A stretch of 64,000 nt of DNA from Haberlea rhodopensis (taxonomy: Eukaryota > Streptophyta > Magnoliopsida > Lamiales > Gesneriaceae), in NCBI GenBank assembly GCA_907163345.1, contig CAJQUN010000473.1:62001-126000 (forward strand), in the 5' to 3' direction. A program made the translations under genes and the position numbers. The notes beneath the pieces are model-generated. The model had not been told where the DNA came from. It worked only from the letters and a program-made list of their open reading frames with translations, and did not search any database. Positions 60,119 to 64,000 of this stretch are shown piece after piece (position 1 is the first letter of the stretch; each line of letters opens with the position of its first letter).

Positions 60119-60939
60119 TGTAAGGACCCCCGTGCCCTTATCCAGTAATTAGTGCATTAATCCATACCATTCGTGCATATATTCATAAATCATGGGGAAA
60201 AGCCATATACAAAAACCATACCATTTGAATTCCCCAACCATGATTACATATATAACATGCACCCTCATAATACACTAACATGTTCTCAGTTCATTTAGCA
60301 ATTCCACATTTAATTGCATGCTAACCGTAAATGAATAGAGAAAAACCGTAGCCCATTTATACATTCCATATACACGTAATATGTACTCACATAAGAGCAC
60401 CCAATGACTAAGCGTGTAGCTAATGTATAAAACACTCTACGGGATACCGTTACTGGTGCTTCGATCCTGGAAGCACCTCTCAAGCGCAACTCGATCTCGA
60501 CTCTGGATCTGAGCGCCTATCCATCCAGCTCTGGTATCTCGATTCTGGAAGTACCTCTAATCAACAGCCCGAGTTCAACTCCAAAGCCGCTGCTACACCT
60601 GTATCACCTGCCCCAACAGAGACAGCCCCCACACGGGGTGAGCATACCAATATCCCAAATCCAATAACCACAACAATACAATTCATAATTTACAACAATG
60701 TAAATGCTATGAAATACAAAATATACTCCCAGGATGGTATCATCCTCATCCGGGGTTTCCTGTACTGTCCCTGTTCTCAAAACACTGAAACCATCAAATT
60801 CCCAAATGCCAGTTAATCATTACATTGATTAACAATTCCATGAGTCATATGCCAATATCATAATCAATAACATCAAATCATTAAACAATGATTATAGACA
60901 ACCCACGTTTCTCACTTATGTTTCATAGTTCTACTTCAT

Positions 60940-61055
60940 TGCTCGCTCTACAATAGCGGCATTCAATTTCCACGCATGCTCAATGGCAGTGGCGTCGTAA
61001 TCGATGTTCGCTCAAAAGCGACAACATCCAATCCTTGCTCGCTCAAAGGTGGCAC
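60940..61055 (-). repeat. CCGCT/AGCG stem-loops (H LTR)
   Basis: Reverse counterparts of 13948-14068: GCTCGCT...AGCGGC units and one GTCGC-type unit. Confidence 0.75.
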
Positions 61056-61465
61056 CATATGATTCACAATGCATATATGTCCGTTTGTAGAAATTCCCAT
61101 AAACCATGTAATTCCAATGTCCATTCATTGCTAACGTCATATATCATGCATTTCCACACATATTCATTTCAATATAGTGTACCAAGCATTCAACGATTGC
61201 AATTATATAAAAGGGCTATGCTCGTACGTCATACGTACCTTATGATTCCGGAGTTCAAGTCCAAACCTTGCCTTGGTCCCGTGACCGATGAATTATATGC
61301 TAAACACGATAATAATCCACAATTAATCTCAAGCATGCAACCACGTGCCCAAGCACGTTCACAAACCCCAAATATATCGTCATCCATGACGATTAACCGT
61401 TTTAAAAGGCCCCGGGCGAAGCATGCATCGAAAACTCAACACGAAATAATTCCCCTAAATAAGGC

Positions 61466-61692
61466 ATTGGCGATCGATCGCATGATTTCAGGCGATCGAT
61501 CGCCTCGCGAAAATAGGAACAGGCGATCGATCGCTCCTTTTCAGGCGATCGGTCGCCTCTTAGCGTAAATGCCACTGCCTCATGGCGATCAATCACTTCA
61601 TTTGAGGCGGTCGATCGCCTCACTGTTCATCTTCCTGAAATTTTCAACAACGTCGCGGCGATCGATCGCCCTGCCCTAGGGATCGATCGCCT
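61466..61692 (-). repeat. Cluster of eight decayed GATCGATC palindromes (H LTR)
   Basis: Eight sites. Several show changes expected from deamination or drift: gatcggtcgcc, gatcaatcac, cggtcgatcgcc, agggatcgatcgcc. Same position in the LTR as in B and E. Confidence 0.92.
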
Positions 61693-62068
61693 CGACCTGT
61701 AAAAGCCAAAAATGGCGTTTTTCTTACAAACTTTTGCCCAACAACAAACCTCACACCCCTTACAACATTAAACCTCAAAATAAACACCATAAAAACTCCT
61801 CAAACCAACCAACCCAAAATTCTTTAAAATTCCAAAACTCAAACCCAACCCATATTACAACCAAACCACACAAAACCACATTCAAATCGAAGACAATTAC
61901 GAGGGGAAGAAACTTACCAACTTATCTTCGAGAAATCCGGCTCCTAGGACGAGCCTCCAACGATTTTGCCCATCAAAGGGAAAAGGGAAGGGTTTGGGGT
62001 GAGAGAGTGGCGTGAGGGAGAGGAGAGGAGAGGAATGGATTCCGAATGACGGAATCCCGAGTCCAACT

Positions 62069-62080
62069 GGTATATATAGC
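62069..62080 (-). promoter_or_regulatory. TATA box of the H LTR
   Basis: Reverse complement gctatatatacc. Confidence 0.55.
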
Positions 62081-62410
62081 AAAAATGCCTCAAAATACCA
62101 ATACCTCCACAAACACATCATGATTCATTAAAAATCATCTGTTTTCAAAAACTCTCTCTCCAACATCAAATCCCCACACTGGCCCCAACATAAAGCACCC
62201 CGGACTCCAAGTCCCACAGAAAACCCAACTCATAGGTTTTCCACCGAAAAGATAATACAATCTCCACCTTTGGATCCAACGATCCCAAATGCCCGATTTA
62301 ACAATCCCAGGAGACGCAAAACCGCAATTAATTCCTAATTGCCACCATTAAAAATCCATCAAGGATTAATACCACACCGGGATTAACACCATTAATCCCC
62401 GGACATCACA

Positions 62411-62446
62411 ATTATCCCCCACTAATAAAATTTCGTCCTCGAAATT
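62411..62446 (-). promoter_or_regulatory. Polypurine tract and PPT-proximal hairpin of H
   Basis: Reverse complement: AATTTCG-agga-CGAAATT (62429-62446) then tttattagtgggggataat and the LTR. Confidence 0.8.
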
Positions 62447-64000
62447 GCACCGGTGTACCCCACTTAAACCAGACTACACAAACAAAATAAAGCCATGACC
62501 CCGATTCTGAACCTCATTAGAATCGAATCATCAACCGCGAGAACACCAATCTCGCACCAAGCTCTAAAATAGAGCACACGCCAAAACCAATATAAACCCG
62601 AAAGATAACAACATACCTCGATGTGAATCGTCCCGGAAGTCAGTCCACCACGACTGCAAATCAATCAAAACCCCATTGGTTCTAACATAGATATCTCTCC
62701 ATGATATCCACCACTCGCCCACGACGCTTAACACACATCGTTAGGTTGGGAACCACTAGTATACAATCAGTATACTCCCAGAAAAATCCGGTTTCACTTT
62801 CCCGATCATCTCCTCCAAAGGAGTAGTTGTACCCCTCGCAACCCGGATCGGGTAAACCACGGTCATTAATACATCCAAAACACATCACTACTGATGACTA
62901 CAACCATGTGTTCCAAGAAGTCCCATTTTGGTCCAAAACACACTATCGAGACTCTACAAGGTCTCAAGTTCCACAGGGGACATGCAAGACAAACAATTGC
63001 ATTCCCAAACACGTGTCGACCGTGACACTAAACAAATCCGAATCCTGGCCATCCCTCATTCATCCTGGGATTCAACAATCCTAAAACAGGAAGGCTATCA
63101 AATTATCCAACAAGAACTACCATGGTTCCAAAACACGACAATCCCTCCTCAGGGGAAGTCTAACGGACCTCACGATTATTCCTCAGAATACATCGTGCCA
63201 TCGAGATTACCAATCTCAAATTGCCACAATCTCCCACCGGAGATTCATCAAACCAAGCACACTAACCCGACGTTCAACAAGGAACAAAATAGAGTTGGCA
63301 TTCGTATACACACACGGGTATACATGTCTAAGCACCAATACAACAGGCACACTCAAAGCAATAGACTCGGGTATCTCTAAGCATACCCAAAGTCCCAAAA
63401 CCTACTGTCAAACCTCGATTATTCTCACTCCACGGAGAATAGTGGTCGACAGACCAAAGCCAAAGGGTGTGATTTCAACATCAACACCACACAACCAAAG
63501 CAACGAGTCTCCCAAAAGATTCAACCGGCAGGTATATCAATACCGCCTTCCTCTCAAGGAAAAAGTCATGAATCCATGATCCTCCAATCCTCGAACCACC
63601 GTTCGGGAGACCTAGATATTTTTACCAACATATATCTCGGAACCAAAATATGCAATTGGTTTAGAATAGTGCATCAAAGCCACTATCATCAAATTGAAAC
63701 TCGTATACGCCAGGTATACTCAACCAACGATGCCCTGTACTATTGTCATAGTACTACACAACTCGAGCATCCCCCGGAGACGTCTCCTCGAACGTCTCAC
63801 TGGAAGTACGAAGCCATCACCTAGTCCAACACTAGTAGGGCTTACCCTGGTTGATTCACGATCAACCCTCAACCAATACTAGATGTCTCCATGGCAGTAC
63901 AATCCAAATCTCTCCAAGAGATAAAGTCAATATAGTAGTGTCACCCCACTAACTATACCACACAATTCCAATTGTGACTTCCGTCGCATACCATATGCAA
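62447..64000 (-). mobile_element. Element H internal region, non-coding, runs off the window
   Basis: Read in reverse it follows element B from about 54660 back to about 53120, for example the gttagtggggtgacactac block (63940-63965 against 53157-53175). No coding motif. Confidence 0.82.

Larger units (their letters stand above)
60119..62410 (-). mobile_element. Element H 3' LTR (B-like, reverse orientation)
   Basis: On the + strand TGTAAGGACCCCCGTGCCC...GGACATCACA, 2292 bp. The expected target duplication is ccata (60114-60118), with its partner outside the window. It holds agcccccacacggggtgagc (about 60624), CCGCT-type stem-loops (60940-61055), GTACGT-cat-ACGTAC (61224-61238), a palindrome cluster and a TATA box at 62069-62080. 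Confidence 0.92.

Overview
The window is plant nuclear DNA made wholly of LTR retrotransposons, most of them nested in one another. I found no host gene, tRNA gene, rRNA gene or CRISPR array. The plant origin rests on three things: a Tekay/Del-like chromovirus polyprotein, Ty1/copia polyproteins of plant type, and primer-binding sites matching initiator tRNA-Met (TGGTATCAGAGC). The density of nesting suggests pericentromeric or other heterochromatin. The sequence does not let me name the species.

Left block (1-18206). The right part of a Ty1/copia element (F, 14846-17771) was hit by a non-coding LTR element (E). Only the 3' end of E is in the window: internal 1-1590, 3' LTR 1591-1981 plus 12851-14845. 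The E LTR was in turn hit by a decayed Ty3/gypsy element (D, 1982-12845, target duplication CTCCT). The 5' LTR of D carries a reverse-oriented solo LTR (3550-6157, duplication GATGC).

Central block (18207-60118). A second Ty1/copia element (G) begins with its 5' LTR at 18207. Its gag frame is cut at 21970 by a 35-kb stack and resumes at 57304. The stack is a non-coding LTR element (B, 21971-57298, duplication CCAAG). Its 5' LTR holds a near-intact chromovirus (A1, 23389-32038, duplication AATAG) and another non-coding element in reverse (C, 32642-50386, duplication CATTT). C itself contains a second, intact chromovirus in reverse (A2, 38545-47379, duplication TCATC). The uninterrupted 3' LTR of B (54697-57298) preserves the empty sites of both A1 and C.

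Right block (60119-64000). A B-like non-coding element (H) in reverse interrupts G in its reverse transcriptase/RNase H region and runs off the window.

A1, A2 and D are autonomous-type elements (Gag, protease, RT, RNase H, integrase, chromodomain-like tail). Only A2 still has an unbroken frame. B, C, E and H carry no coding sequence but share their terminal bases, primer-binding site and PPT-proximal hairpin with the chromoviruses, so they look like non-autonomous partners mobilised in trans. All these LTRs follow one plan: a GATCGATC palindrome cluster (C lacks it), a GTACGT...ACGTAC inverted repeat, an array of small stem-loops, an AACAGGGACA motif, then the 3' end. The most striking signal is the tandem stem-loops whose stems differ from unit to unit yet remain complementary (loop TAAGATG type, and CCG...CG type). 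The copia G leader has a third set of stems around TTCGAA-like loops.
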